30,988 bases of DNA from CAZDXJ01 sp964509475 (GTDB lineage: Bacteria; Pseudomonadota; Gammaproteobacteria; Methylococcales; Methylomonadaceae): the NCBI GenBank assembly GCA_964509475.1, contig CAZDXJ010000023.1:1-30988 (forward strand). The letters are read 5' to 3'. The notes beneath the pieces were generated by a model. That model did not search any database, had not been told where the DNA came from, and worked only from the letters and a program-made list of their open reading frames with translations. Positions 14,852 through 23,510 of this stretch are shown in pieces. Each line of letters begins with the position of its first letter. Within the stretch, counting starts at the first letter, position 1. The position numbers and the translations under genes were made by a program.

Positions 14852-15688
14852 TCAACCATAACGCCCGGTAATATAGTCTTCGGTTTGTTTCTTTTTGGGT
14901 TTGGTAAACAATTGGCTGGTGCTGCCAAACTCGATAAGCTCACCCATATACATGAAGGCGGTGTAATCCGAGACACGGGCAGCTTGCTGCATGTTATGGG
15001 TCACGATGACAATGGTATATTTTTCCTTGAGTTCATTGATCAGCTCCTCGATTTTCAAGGTTGATATCGGATCCAGCGCTGAAGCCGGTTCATCCAGTAA
15101 CAAGACTTCCGGTTCAATGGCAATGGCGCGGGCGATCACCAGACGTTGTTGTTGTCCGCCCGACATGCCCAGCGCGTTATCGTTCAGGCGATCCTTGACT
15201 TCATCCCACAGCGCCGCGCCACGCAGCGCTTTTTCGACGGTTTCGTCAAGTATGCGCCGATCATTGATGCCTTGAATGCGCAGGCCATAGGCAACATTTT
15301 CATAAATGGACTTGGGAAATGGGTTGGGTTTTTGAAACACCATGCCCACCCGCCGCCGCAATGCCGCAACATTGACCGATTTATCATAAATATCCTGACC
15401 GTCTACAAGTACCTGACCCTTGATTCTAACATTGTCTACCAGATCATTCATCCGGTTGATGCAACGCAGCAGTGTGGATTTGCCGCAGCCGCTGGGTCCG
15501 ATATAGGCGGTCACTTTTTTGTCGGGGATTGCCATATTGATGCCATGCAACGCTTGTTTTTCTCCATAGAACAAATCCAGGTCATGGATATGAATGCAGG
15601 TCTGTTCGGTCGATAGATCTGTGCTGTCCCGGTTTCGGGAAATGACATTGACATCGATAGCGTGGGTAAGGACTTGTTGTGTGACCAT
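14852..15688 (-). CDS. pstB: Phosphate ABC transporter ATPase PstB
   Basis: ATPase that powers high-affinity phosphate import with PstSCA. All motifs are intact: Walker A GPSGCGKST (64-72), Q-loop FQKPNPFPKS, signature MSGGQQQR, Walker B VLLLDEPASALDP and H-loop VTHNMQQA. The 278-residue product has about 30 extra N-terminal residues compared with E. coli PstB; such extensions occur in other gammaproteobacteria. The ATG at 15688 is preferred over a TTG four codons earlier. It lies 41 bases after pstA and 59 before phoU. Confidence 0.96.
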   Translation of the reverse strand: MVTQQVLTHAIDVNVISRNRDSTDLSTEQTCIHIHDLDLFYGEKQALHGINMAIPDKKVTAYIGPSGCGKSTLLRCINRMNDLVDNVRIKGQVLVDGQDIYDKSVNVAALRRRVGMVFQKPNPFPKSIYENVAYGLRIQGINDRRILDETVEKALRGAALWDEVKDRLNDNALGMSGGQQQRLVIARAIAIEPEVLLLDEPASALDPISTLKIEELINELKEKYTIVIVTHNMQQAARVSDYTAFMYMGELIEFGSTSQLFTKPKKKQTEDYITGRYG

Positions 15689-15729
15689 AGTTTTATGCAA
15701 AATAAATAAAATCAGGACAGGTTTATAAG

Positions 15730-17379
15730 TTAATTTTCCAATGCACGGTATTTTTCACGCAAGTTGTTGCGGATTGCGACTGCGGTCAGGTTCAAACCAA
15801 CGATCACCAGCACCAGCAGCAGCGAGGTCGCATAAACCAGTGGTCTGGCCGCTTCGACATTGGGACTTTGGAAACCGACATCATAAATATGAAATCCCAG
15901 ATGCATGAATTTTCGGTCTAAATGCAAAAAAGGAAAATTGGCATCCAGGGGCAGGGAAGGCGCCAGTTTGACGACGCCAACCAGCATCAGTGGCGCGACT
16001 TCGCCGGCCGCTCTGGCTACGGCCAGAATCAAACCGGTCATCATGGCCGGACTGGCCATGGGCAATACCGTGCGCCACAGCGTTTCCGCCTTGGTTGCGC
16101 CCAGGGCAAGCGAGCCTTCACGGATGGATTTGGGGATGCGTGACAAACCTTCTTCGGTGGAGACGATCACCACCGGCAGGGTTAGCAAGGCCAGCGTTAT
16201 CGAGGCCCATAAAATTCCAGGGGTGCCGAATGTCGGCGAAGGCAGGGCTTCGGGAAAAAACAACCGATCGATATTACCGCCCAGAATATAAACAAAAAAT
16301 CCCAAACCGAACACGCCGTAAACAATGGAGGGCACACCGGCCAGATTATTGACCGCAATACGAATCAAACGGGTGACAAAACCCTGTTTTGCATACTCGC
16401 GTAAATAAACAGCGGCAATAACGCCAAACGGTGTCACCAGTACCGACATGATCAAAACCATCATGACGGTACCGAAAATGGCTGGAAAAACGCCGCCTTC
16501 GGTGTTGGCTTCGCGCGGATCATCACTCAGAAATTCCCAGAATTTGGCTGCATAATAGCCGATCTTGGCAAACCCATTCATCGTGTTGGGTTGATAGAGG
16601 CGGACGATTTTTTCAAGAGGAATTTCGTGGACTTGTCCACTGGCAATCTTGAATACCAGGGTTGTGCCGCGCAGTTTTTGATAGCGTTCGGCCAGCTCCC
16701 GCTGCAAGTTCTGGTATTGTTCATCCAGTTGCTGTTTGTCTCGGGCCAGGCGCTGTTGGGCGGATGTATCCCAGCGCTGCTCCAGTTGCAGTTTTTTTTG
16801 CCTCAGGCGCAGACGTTCCAGGGCGTAATTGATTTTGCCAATTTCTTTTTTCTGTAAATGTTCGATCTGGGCATGAATTTGCAAGACTTGTTGCAGACGT
16901 TTGTTGGCCTCAGTCCAGGCGGTTTTACCTTCGGCAACAATCCGCCCTCGTTTTTTGACGGCTTGTAAAAAACCGTAAAAATTGCCCCATTCCCGTCGTT
17001 CAACAACGGTCAGGTCTTCGGGATATTGCAGATGTTGAATGTTTTTTGCCAGAATCCAGCGAAAATCCCGGCCGCTGATATCGCGGTTGCCGGTTTTAAG
17101 CTGGTATTGAATTATTTCGGCTTCCCCCTTGACCGGGTAACCGGCATCGCGGGCACGCTGCGCCGATATTTCATCGGTTTCGGTGATTTCTCCAATCAGC
17201 GTGATGGTTGAGCCGTTCTGCAAATATTGCAGTTCAGCGACCTGAGAGGGCCAGAAATAACCCAAACCGCGCACGGCAATCATCAGTAACAAACCAAAAA
17301 CCAGGATCAGGCTGATGCTGACTGCGGCGGCGTTTAACCAGACCCAGGGGGCTCCGCTTTTAAACCAGGCACGAATCAT
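15730..17379 (-). CDS. pstA: Phosphate ABC transporter permease PstA with long coiled-coil insertion
   Basis: Inner-membrane permease of the phosphate importer. At 549 residues it is nearly twice the usual 280-300. The first membrane helix (about 13-37) is followed by some 255 extra periplasmic residues (40-295). These include a beta-like part (STITLIGEITETDE, then EIIQYQLKTG) and a long charged coiled coil at about 155-238. The canonical permease core resumes at GGVFPAIFGTVMMVLIMSV, with NNLAGVPSIVYGVFGLGFF and the ATPase-docking loop EGSLALGATKAETLW. The start overlaps the pstC stop by four bases (ATGA), so the permeases are coupled. The insertion faces the same side as that of PstC, so the two probably interact. 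Confidence 0.94.
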   Translation of the reverse strand: MIRAWFKSGAPWVWLNAAAVSISLILVFGLLLMIAVRGLGYFWPSQVAELQYLQNGSTITLIGEITETDEISAQRARDAGYPVKGEAEIIQYQLKTGNRDISGRDFRWILAKNIQHLQYPEDLTVVERREWGNFYGFLQAVKKRGRIVAEGKTAWTEANKRLQQVLQIHAQIEHLQKKEIGKINYALERLRLRQKKLQLEQRWDTSAQQRLARDKQQLDEQYQNLQRELAERYQKLRGTTLVFKIASGQVHEIPLEKIVRLYQPNTMNGFAKIGYYAAKFWEFLSDDPREANTEGGVFPAIFGTVMMVLIMSVLVTPFGVIAAVYLREYAKQGFVTRLIRIAVNNLAGVPSIVYGVFGLGFFVYILGGNIDRLFFPEALPSPTFGTPGILWASITLALLTLPVVIVSTEEGLSRIPKSIREGSLALGATKAETLWRTVLPMASPAMMTGLILAVARAAGEVAPLMLVGVVKLAPSLPLDANFPFLHLDRKFMHLGFHIYDVGFQSPNVEAARPLVYATSLLLVLVIVGLNLTAVAIRNNLREKYRALEN

Positions 17380-19637
17380 AATGAACTGTATTTTTTACGT
17401 AAGCGCTGACGGATCGATTCCGCCAGTGTATTGAAAACAAAGGTGAATAAAAACAATACCAGGGCGGCCAGAAACAAGACCCGGTAATGGGTGCTGTCGA
17501 CTTCGGATTCCGGCATTTCCACAGCGATATTGGCGGAAAGGGTGCGCATTCCCTGAAAAATACTCCAGTCCATAACCGGGGTATTGCCGGTGGCCATCAG
17601 TACGATCATGGTTTCCCCGACCGCCCGGCCAAAACCGATCATCACGGCTGAAAATATACCCGGGCTGGCGGTCAACAGTACCACTCTGACCATGGTTTGC
17701 CAGGGTGTTGCCCCCAAGGCCAGTGAACCTATGGTCAGGTGTTTTGGGACGCTGAAAATGGCATCTTCGGTAATGGAAAAAATAGTCGGTATGACCGCAA
17801 ACCCCATTGCCAGGCCGACCACCAAGGCATTGCGCTGGTCATAGCTGATGCCCAGGGTTTCGCTCAACCACAAGCGTAAATCGCCGTTAAAACACAGGTT
17901 TTGTAACGGTTCGCTCAATGCAAACGCCAGCCAGCCACTGAACAGAATGACCGGTATCAATAAAGCCGCATCCCAACCTTCGGGTATCGCATTACGTACC
18001 GGTTTGGGTAAAAATTGCCAGGCAAATGCAAAACTCATGATGCCGATTGGAATGACCAGCAACATCGAGAAGATGGCCGTCAGGTGTTCCTCGACATACG
18101 GCGCCAGCCATAAACCGGCCAGAAACCCCAGGATTACGGTGGGCAAAGCTTCCATGATTTCAATGCTGGGTTTGACCAGGCGGCGCATTTTGGGGGCCAT
18201 GAAATAAGCGGTGTAAATCGCCCCCATAATCGCCAGCGGAACCGCGACCAGCATGGCGTAGAAAGCGGCTTTCAAGGTGCCAAACACCAAAGGCGTGAGG
18301 CTGAATTTGGGTTCAAAGTCATTGCTGGCGGATGAGGATTGCCAGATATAATCCGGTTCTGGATAACTTTCATACCAGACTTCCTGCCAGATGGATTTCC
18401 ACGACACTTCCGGGTGTTGGTTGTCAACATGCCAGACATGGAGCTGTGCCGCTGTATCCTGCAAGATGAAGGCGCTGGCGCGGGGGGACAGGGTTAATTG
18501 AACCGGTTTTGCCGGGCTTATTTTTTTCTTGATCAGTTCTCTTTCTGCGGTGGCATGATAAATACCGATGACACTTTGATCATCAACGACGATGAATCCC
18601 TTGCGCCTTTGCTCCATGACAATAGCGCGAATCGCCTGCCCGGAAACCTTGAATGCGCGTATTTTACGCATGGCTGGCCGGTTGTGTTGATCGCGAACCA
18701 GACTCCATTGCGCGACCAGGCCACTGCTGTCGCCGATCAATAACGAAATTTCACCGGTCAAAAAGGCGATATGGGTAATACGCTGGCCGGCATCGACAAC
18801 ATTCAGGGATTGTTTAAGTTGCGGGCGTTGTTTGTCAGCGATATCGAAAAAGCTCAACTGACCTTTCGCATTGGCCAGGTAGAGGTGACGCTGTTCCTTG
18901 TCCAGCAGGATAGACTCGATATCCGGTTCCGGCACATCGATTATCGAATGGCTGGCCTGCCACTCAGCCTCATCGTCAAACAAGGATTCTTCTTTTTCAA
19001 AATGACTCAGGGTGAAGCGTTGATCGGTGGTTTTGGCGATGATTGTAGCGCTGTCTTCGTCCATGCTGATGGCGATTTTTTCCAGCGCGGCACCGTTTTC
19101 ATCAATCAGCACAGGCTCCTGACCCAAAGGATAGATAAGCCCGGGAGTAATCAGGCGTTTGTCATTTGGGTAGGATATTTTGTATTTTTGTTGGGCGACA
19201 ATGGCCCGGCCATCGCTTAAACCATAAATGACGATACCTGTCGCCGGACTGCCTTGGGCAAAGCTGGTGATGGACAGACCTTCGGGAACGGGGATTTTTT
19301 CGGTTAACAGGGTTTTGCCGGTTTTTACGGTAAAAAACACAGCGTTTCCGGTGTCGGTGAAACGTACACCGACTTCATTTTGCTCTTCCATGGCCAGCAG
19401 CAAGGTTTGGCCGGCCTTGTCTTCGGGTACCGGGTATTGACTGACCGGTTCGGCTTCGGCAGCGACAAATAACGGAAACACGACGTATAAAAGATAGAAA
19501 AAAATCAACACAATCGCGGCGATGACACTCAAACCGCCGGCCACGACAAAAACAGCGGCGAGTCGATCCTTGAACAATCGCCAACGTTGATAAAGACTTA
19601 CGCTGTGCGTTTCGGAAAATACTGTTTTATTTGACAC
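17376..19637 (-). CDS. pstC: Phosphate ABC transporter permease PstC with large periplasmic domain
   Basis: Second permease of the phosphate importer, 753 residues against about 320 in E. coli. Helix 1 lies at about 28-58. Residues 62-445 form an added periplasmic domain of repeating beta-strand units (for example GLSDGRAIVAQQKY, LLDKEQRHLYLANAKGQLSFFD and LIGDSSGLVAQWS) resembling WD40/beta-propeller blades. The permease core starts at SLTPLVFGTLKAAF (446) and contains IEIMEALPTVILGF, an extra 50-residue loop (PEGWDAALL to YDQRN), and the docking loop IGSLALGATPWQTMV. The start codon is GTG and no strong ribosome site is seen. Only PstC/PstA proteins of this enlarged type would pair; the propeller might contact PstS or the outer membrane (inference). 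Confidence 0.93.
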   Translation of the reverse strand: MSNKTVFSETHSVSLYQRWRLFKDRLAAVFVVAGGLSVIAAIVLIFFYLLYVVFPLFVAAEAEPVSQYPVPEDKAGQTLLLAMEEQNEVGVRFTDTGNAVFFTVKTGKTLLTEKIPVPEGLSITSFAQGSPATGIVIYGLSDGRAIVAQQKYKISYPNDKRLITPGLIYPLGQEPVLIDENGAALEKIAISMDEDSATIIAKTTDQRFTLSHFEKEESLFDDEAEWQASHSIIDVPEPDIESILLDKEQRHLYLANAKGQLSFFDIADKQRPQLKQSLNVVDAGQRITHIAFLTGEISLLIGDSSGLVAQWSLVRDQHNRPAMRKIRAFKVSGQAIRAIVMEQRRKGFIVVDDQSVIGIYHATAERELIKKKISPAKPVQLTLSPRASAFILQDTAAQLHVWHVDNQHPEVSWKSIWQEVWYESYPEPDYIWQSSSASNDFEPKFSLTPLVFGTLKAAFYAMLVAVPLAIMGAIYTAYFMAPKMRRLVKPSIEIMEALPTVILGFLAGLWLAPYVEEHLTAIFSMLLVIPIGIMSFAFAWQFLPKPVRNAIPEGWDAALLIPVILFSGWLAFALSEPLQNLCFNGDLRLWLSETLGISYDQRNALVVGLAMGFAVIPTIFSITEDAIFSVPKHLTIGSLALGATPWQTMVRVVLLTASPGIFSAVMIGFGRAVGETMIVLMATGNTPVMDWSIFQGMRTLSANIAVEMPESEVDSTHYRVLFLAALVLFLFTFVFNTLAESIRQRLRKKYSSL

Positions 19638-20124
19638 GGAATCATCAGAAAATATTGATGTGGAAAAATGGGTATTTAGTCTGGGTTTTTGTTTTTAGAG
19701 CTTGTTTCCGGCAAACACAATGCATCTTTATCGAACAGCCTTTTTTGATATAGCCTTGTTTCCGGGACGATGCCGGCTAACTGCGTTGTGGCAGGCTCTG
19801 CCGCTATATCCTTAACCTCAGTTCTAAATGTAAGTTTTTGTGGTAACAGCCCATCCCGCAGCCATCTGGAAGCAGTCAAACAGTTACCTTTGTTTTTGTT
19901 TATGATAACACGTAAATCAAAAAAACAATGCGCCGGAGGTCGGTATTGACCTCGGCGCATTGACGGCAACATGCTTAAACAAAAAGGGAAACGGCAATGT
20001 TGCCGGAAACTCCGTTTCGTTGCTTTCCTTGTGTCACTGTGACTGTCCCTGGTTTTATAGTTCAGTGCAAAATCCTTGTACAATCATGCCTGATGTATCA
20101 GTCCGTTTATTCTCCTTTTCCATT
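19638..20124. other. Intercistronic region between pstS and pstC
   Basis: No supported gene. The gap contains the strong pstS terminator at 19919-19962 and then about 280 bases of leader before pstC. An open frame on the lower strand (20083 to 19676) crosses the terminator, is low in family-like features and rich in Arg/Lys/Cys, and looks non-coding. Confidence 0.6.
19919..19962 (-). terminator. Intrinsic terminator/attenuator after pstS
   Basis: On the lower strand a 15-bp stem with a single bulge (CAATGCGCCG-AGGTC paired across loop AATACC) is followed by seven T (19925-19919). It lies 160 bases after the pstS stop. Partial read-through here would give high PstS and lower permease/ATPase levels. 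Confidence 0.9.
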
Positions 20125-21105
20125 TTATTCGATTGCCGCCAAAGCTTTGGCAACAACCTTTGCTGGTAAAGGAATATAACCGTCTTTGATGACAACTTGT
20201 TGACCGGATTGTGACAATACCATTTTGATGAATTCTTTTTCCAGTGGTGGCAAAGGCTGGTTTGGATGTTTGTTGACATAAATGTACAGAAAGCGGGCTA
20301 ACGGGTAGCTGCCGGTTACCGCATTCTCAGGCGTCGCTTCAATAAAATCCTGACCGGCTTTTTTGGCTAAAGGTACAGTGCGTACGCCGGAAGTTTTGTA
20401 ACCGATGCCGGAGTAACCAATGCCATTGATGGATGATGTGACCGATTGCACAACCGAGGCGGAACCGGGCTGTTCATTGACATTGCTTTTGTAATCGCCC
20501 TTGCACAAGGCCTTTTTCTTGAAATAACCGTAGGTTCCGGATACCGAGTTGCGGCCGTATAACTGGATGCTGCGATCTTTCCATGCGCCTTCCAGGCCAA
20601 GTTGTCCCCAGGTGGTGATATCGGTTTCATAACCGCATTTACGGGTAGATGACATAACCGCGTCCACTTGTGGAATGGTCATGCCTTTAATCGGGTTGTC
20701 CTTGTTGACATAAACCGCCAGGGCATCGATAGCAACCGGAATTGCAGTCGGCTTGTAACCGTATTTTTTTTCAAACGCGTCGATTTCCTTGTCTTTCATT
20801 TTACGGCTCATCGGACCCAGGTTTGAGGTGGCTTCGGTCAGAGCCGGAGGCGCGGTCGAAGAGCCGGCGGCCTGAATCTGGATGTTGACGTTTGGATAGA
20901 TACGTTGAAACGCTTCCGCCCAAAGTGTCATCAGATTGGCCAGGGTATCGGAGCCGACACTGGATAAATTGCCTGAAACGCCGCTGGCTTTTTGGTATTC
21001 AGGAATGTCGGCGTCCACGGTTTGCGCAGCCGAAACGGCACCGGCCAGCAAAGACAGAAACAGAACGATAACAGGTAAAAAAGAATTTAAATTTTTATTT
21101 CGCAT
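20125..21105 (-). CDS. pstS: Periplasmic phosphate-binding protein PstS
   Basis: Captures phosphate in the periplasm and delivers it to PstCA. The precursor is 326 residues with a signal peptide of 26 (ending AVSA before AQTV). Ligand-binding segments of the family are present: VGSDT (50-54), AAGSSTAPPAL (79-89) and YGRNSVSGTYGYF (183-195). Cys157 and Cys201 may form a disulfide. There is no lipobox, so it is soluble. It heads the pst unit, is preceded by a PhoB box and followed by a strong terminator, consistent with high induced expression under phosphate limitation. Confidence 0.96.
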   Translation of the reverse strand: MRNKNLNSFLPVIVLFLSLLAGAVSAAQTVDADIPEYQKASGVSGNLSSVGSDTLANLMTLWAEAFQRIYPNVNIQIQAAGSSTAPPALTEATSNLGPMSRKMKDKEIDAFEKKYGYKPTAIPVAIDALAVYVNKDNPIKGMTIPQVDAVMSSTRKCGYETDITTWGQLGLEGAWKDRSIQLYGRNSVSGTYGYFKKKALCKGDYKSNVNEQPGSASVVQSVTSSINGIGYSGIGYKTSGVRTVPLAKKAGQDFIEATPENAVTGSYPLARFLYIYVNKHPNQPLPPLEKEFIKMVLSQSGQQVVIKDGYIPLPAKVVAKALAAIE

Positions 21106-21148
21106 GGTTCGTTTTATTGCAAATAAGCTGTTTTAAAAGTACCAGTCT

Positions 21149-21177
21149 ATGTCCGTTTTGTGACAGTTTTATGACAA
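21149..21177 (-). promoter_or_regulatory. PhoB box upstream of pstS
   Basis: Reading the lower strand from 21177: TTGTCAT, AAAA, CTGTCAC, AAAA, CGGACAT. The first two 7-mers match the PhoB consensus (CTGTCAT, four A/T, CTGTCAT) at 12 of 14 positions, and the third is a weaker unit in the same 11-bp register. The site is 55 bases before the pstS start codon at its near end to the core box. A TACTTT (21141-21136) at a plausible distance could be the -10. Confidence 0.88.
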
Positions 21178-21218
21178 AGCCTAAAAACGAACTTTTAAAT
21201 GTGATACAGAGCGGATTA

Positions 21219-21570
21219 ATGCGGAAAATAAAGCAAACATCGGGACGAAACGCCTGCCTGTTGCAGACCGGTTTGCCGGGATCGCGCCCTGCCGGGTTGA
21301 ATAGGGCATATTCCGTAAAAACAAATACTGAATGGGGTAGGTGCGGAACCCTGAATACGGCACAGCACAAAGCCGATCACCTGCCTGGTGACAGACAAGA
21401 GCGCAGCGGATCGGCCAATGCCCTGGAACGGCGCTCCGTTGCCCAGCCCTTCCACGGAAGGGCTGGGCTTGCATAATTTAGGATGTTATGCAGAACGACA
21501 GGAATGTATTCACGTGTCCTGATAAATCAATGACCTACGCCGGCTACAACACAACCGGGTGAGTAGTTAC
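21219..21570 (-). repeat. Composite dispersed repeat, copy 2
   Basis: Begins with the 64-base block identical to 13671-13734, has an insertion carrying GTAGGTGCGG (21337-21346), then the shared CGATCACCTGCCTGGTG block, and ends with a long inverted copy of the palindromic family. The central hairpin GCCCAGCCCTTCC-AC-GGAAGGGCTGGGC (21441-21468) is perfect over 13 bp. The terminal arm reads GTAACTACTCACCCGG on the lower strand. It fills most of the gap between pstS and the dehydrogenase gene; the remaining 78 bases (21571-21648) show only a short TCTGCC/GGCAGA hairpin. Confidence 0.8.
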
Positions 21571-21648
21571 TTTCGTGGTTAATCCATTTGATATTCAAAA
21601 TTCGCAAACCTGTCTGCCAACAGGCAGATGTGGCCGCGTGCAGTATAA

Positions 21649-22512
21649 TCAGGTGCCAGGCCGGTTTTTTTTGCGATACAGAGCCGAGATATCCTCATCA
21701 CCGTAACCTTGTTGCATCAGCTGTTGATAATCGTCCAGGGTTTTGTCCAGTAAATCGCTGATAACGCGGTTTTGGCGGGCGATTTTTTGGCAAATTTTCA
21801 AATCCTTGTGGTGTAACGCCAGTTTGAAACCCGGAGCGAAGGAACCTGCCACCATACTGGGCCCCCGGTGTTGCAGAAACCAATTGCCGGCGGCGCCGCC
21901 GCCAAGGACTTCGATGACTTTGCCCATCGGTAAATCCAGAGCTTTGGCAAAGGCCAGAGCTTCTGTAACCGCCTGATTGATACCGGCCGCCATAATCTGA
22001 TTGACCGCTTTACAGCCCTGGCCGGAGCCGCTTTTTCCCATCCATTCAACCCGTGCCGTAATTGCTTGTAACAGTGGACTCAGGTTTTGCAGGGCCGTCC
22101 GATCACCGCCGACCATCATGACCAGGCGGCCATTTTTGGCGCCTTCAACACCACCCGATACCGGCGCATCGAGGAAGAACGCCTGTTTTTCGGTCAACAG
22201 GGTTGATGCTTCGATTGCCGTTGCCGGACTGATAGTGGACATATCGATGACGATTGTACCGGCTTGCAGGCTTGCCAGCATGGTATTGACGATTGCCAGA
22301 ACATCCTCATCAGCCGATACACACAAAAATATGACATGGCTTTGCCGGGTCAGGTCGGCAATGTTTTCAGCGACATGGATCGGAAATTCACCAGCCAGCG
22401 TTTCGGCTTTGGTTTTTGTCCGGTTCCAGACATTGTGCAGACAGCCGGTTTTGGCCAGATTGCGGGCAATGGGCATACCCATTGCGCCCAGGCCGATAAA
22501 ACCGGTTTTCAT
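21649..22512 (-). CDS. NAD(P)-dependent beta-hydroxyacid dehydrogenase family protein
   Basis: Oxidoreductase of the 3-hydroxyisobutyrate / tartronate-semialdehyde reductase family, 287 residues. The N-terminal Rossmann motif is GFIGLGAMG (4-12). The substrate loop reads DAPVSGGVEGA (115-125), and the catalytic Lys168 lies in GSGQGCKAVNQ, followed by the all-helical dimerisation domain. The C-terminal end GDEDISALYR is typical. Arg31 in WNRT near the end of the second strand would suit NADP(H), which is an inference. I start at the ATG at 22512 because MKTGFIGLGAMG is the canonical family N-terminus; ATGs at 22533-22539 overlap the purC stop (ATGA) and would add 7-9 residues. Co-transcribed with purC; the actual substrate is unknown, with succinic or glyoxylic semialdehyde possible. 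Confidence 0.85.
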   Translation of the reverse strand: MKTGFIGLGAMGMPIARNLAKTGCLHNVWNRTKTKAETLAGEFPIHVAENIADLTRQSHVIFLCVSADEDVLAIVNTMLASLQAGTIVIDMSTISPATAIEASTLLTEKQAFFLDAPVSGGVEGAKNGRLVMMVGGDRTALQNLSPLLQAITARVEWMGKSGSGQGCKAVNQIMAAGINQAVTEALAFAKALDLPMGKVIEVLGGGAAGNWFLQHRGPSMVAGSFAPGFKLALHHKDLKICQKIARQNRVISDLLDKTLDDYQQLMQQGYGDEDISALYRKKNRPGT

Positions 22513-22535
22513 TGTTTGCCTGGCTTGAGTCATCA

Positions 22536-23435
22536 TCATGGCAAGGGTTGAGTCAGGCGCATTTGTGCTTCACGATATTTTTCCGCTGTTTTACGAATAA
22601 TTGCTTCCGGTAATCTTGGTCCAGGTTCGGTTTTGTCCCAGTCCAGGGTTTCCAGGTAATCGCGTATGAATTGTTTGTCAAAACTGGGTGGGCTGGTGCC
22701 GACCTGGTATTGAGCCAGCGGCCAGAACCGGGAAGAGTCCGGGGTAAGCACTTCATCGATCAGAAATAAATTACCCTCCTGGTCCAGACCAAACTCAAAT
22801 TTGGTGTCGGCGATGATAATACCGCGCTGTTTTGCGTAGACAGCGGCCTGGGTGTACAGTTCAAGGCTGATGGCACGGACTTTTTCAGCCAGGCTCCGGC
22901 CCAGCAGGTCAACGGTTTGTGCGAAAGAAATATTTTCATCGTGCCGACCTTGTTCGGCTTTGCTGGATGGCGTATAAATGGCCTCGGGTAATTGCTGGGC
23001 CTGCTGTAAACCCTGAGCTAACTCAATGCCGCAAACAGCCCCGGATTGTTGATAATCTTTCCAGCCGGAACCGATGAGATAACCCCGGACAATGGCTTCC
23101 ACGGGCAAGGGCCGTAATCGTTTTACGATAATCGTGCGCTCTTCGATCGGGTCACGTTCGTGGGCATCGGGTAGTACTTCCGGCAGCGCTATATTGGCCA
23201 GGTGGTTGGGGATTATCGAGGCGGTTTTTTTAAACCAGAAATTGGAAACCTGGGTTAAAACCTTACCCTTGCCCGGAATCGGGTCCGGCAAAACAACATC
23301 AAAAGCGGACAGCCGATCGGTGGTGACGATGAGCAGATGTTGTTCGTCGATTGCGTAAATATCCCGCACCTTGCCGCGACTCAACAAGGGCAAACGGGTC
23401 AATGAGGATGCGAAAAGCGCTGCAGGGGCGGTCAT
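22536..23435 (-). CDS. purC: SAICAR synthetase PurC (long form)
   Basis: Phosphoribosylaminoimidazole-succinocarboxamide synthase: ATP-dependent joining of aspartate to CAIR in purine synthesis, cytosolic. At 299 residues it belongs to the longer form (as in yeast ADE1), not the 237-residue E. coli type. Motifs: SRGKVRDIY near 19-27, TTDRLSAFDVVLPDPIPGKG (38-57), VRGYLIGSGWKDYQ, ADTKFEFGLDQEG and DEVLTPDSSRFW. Start ATG at 23435 with GGAAG a little far upstream. Divergent from djlA with 75 bases between. The dehydrogenase gene follows with overlapping codons. Confidence 0.96.
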   Translation of the reverse strand: MTAPAALFASSLTRLPLLSRGKVRDIYAIDEQHLLIVTTDRLSAFDVVLPDPIPGKGKVLTQVSNFWFKKTASIIPNHLANIALPEVLPDAHERDPIEERTIIVKRLRPLPVEAIVRGYLIGSGWKDYQQSGAVCGIELAQGLQQAQQLPEAIYTPSSKAEQGRHDENISFAQTVDLLGRSLAEKVRAISLELYTQAAVYAKQRGIIIADTKFEFGLDQEGNLFLIDEVLTPDSSRFWPLAQYQVGTSPPSFDKQFIRDYLETLDWDKTEPGPRLPEAIIRKTAEKYREAQMRLTQPLP

Positions 23436-23510
23436 GGCGTATCTTTTCTTCCGTTATAGAGTCAAATAGAGTAAGTTTAACATTTTTTATTGATGTGAAC
23501 GACGAGAGCA

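Noticed and set aside
19676..20083. 135-codon open frame on the - strand between pstS and pstC
   Set aside because: It crosses the strong pstS terminator, has no ribosome site and no protein-like pattern.
21441..21468. Perfect GC-rich hairpin that looks like a terminator
   Set aside because: It has no T-run, ends no gene, and is the central hairpin of the dispersed repeat family.
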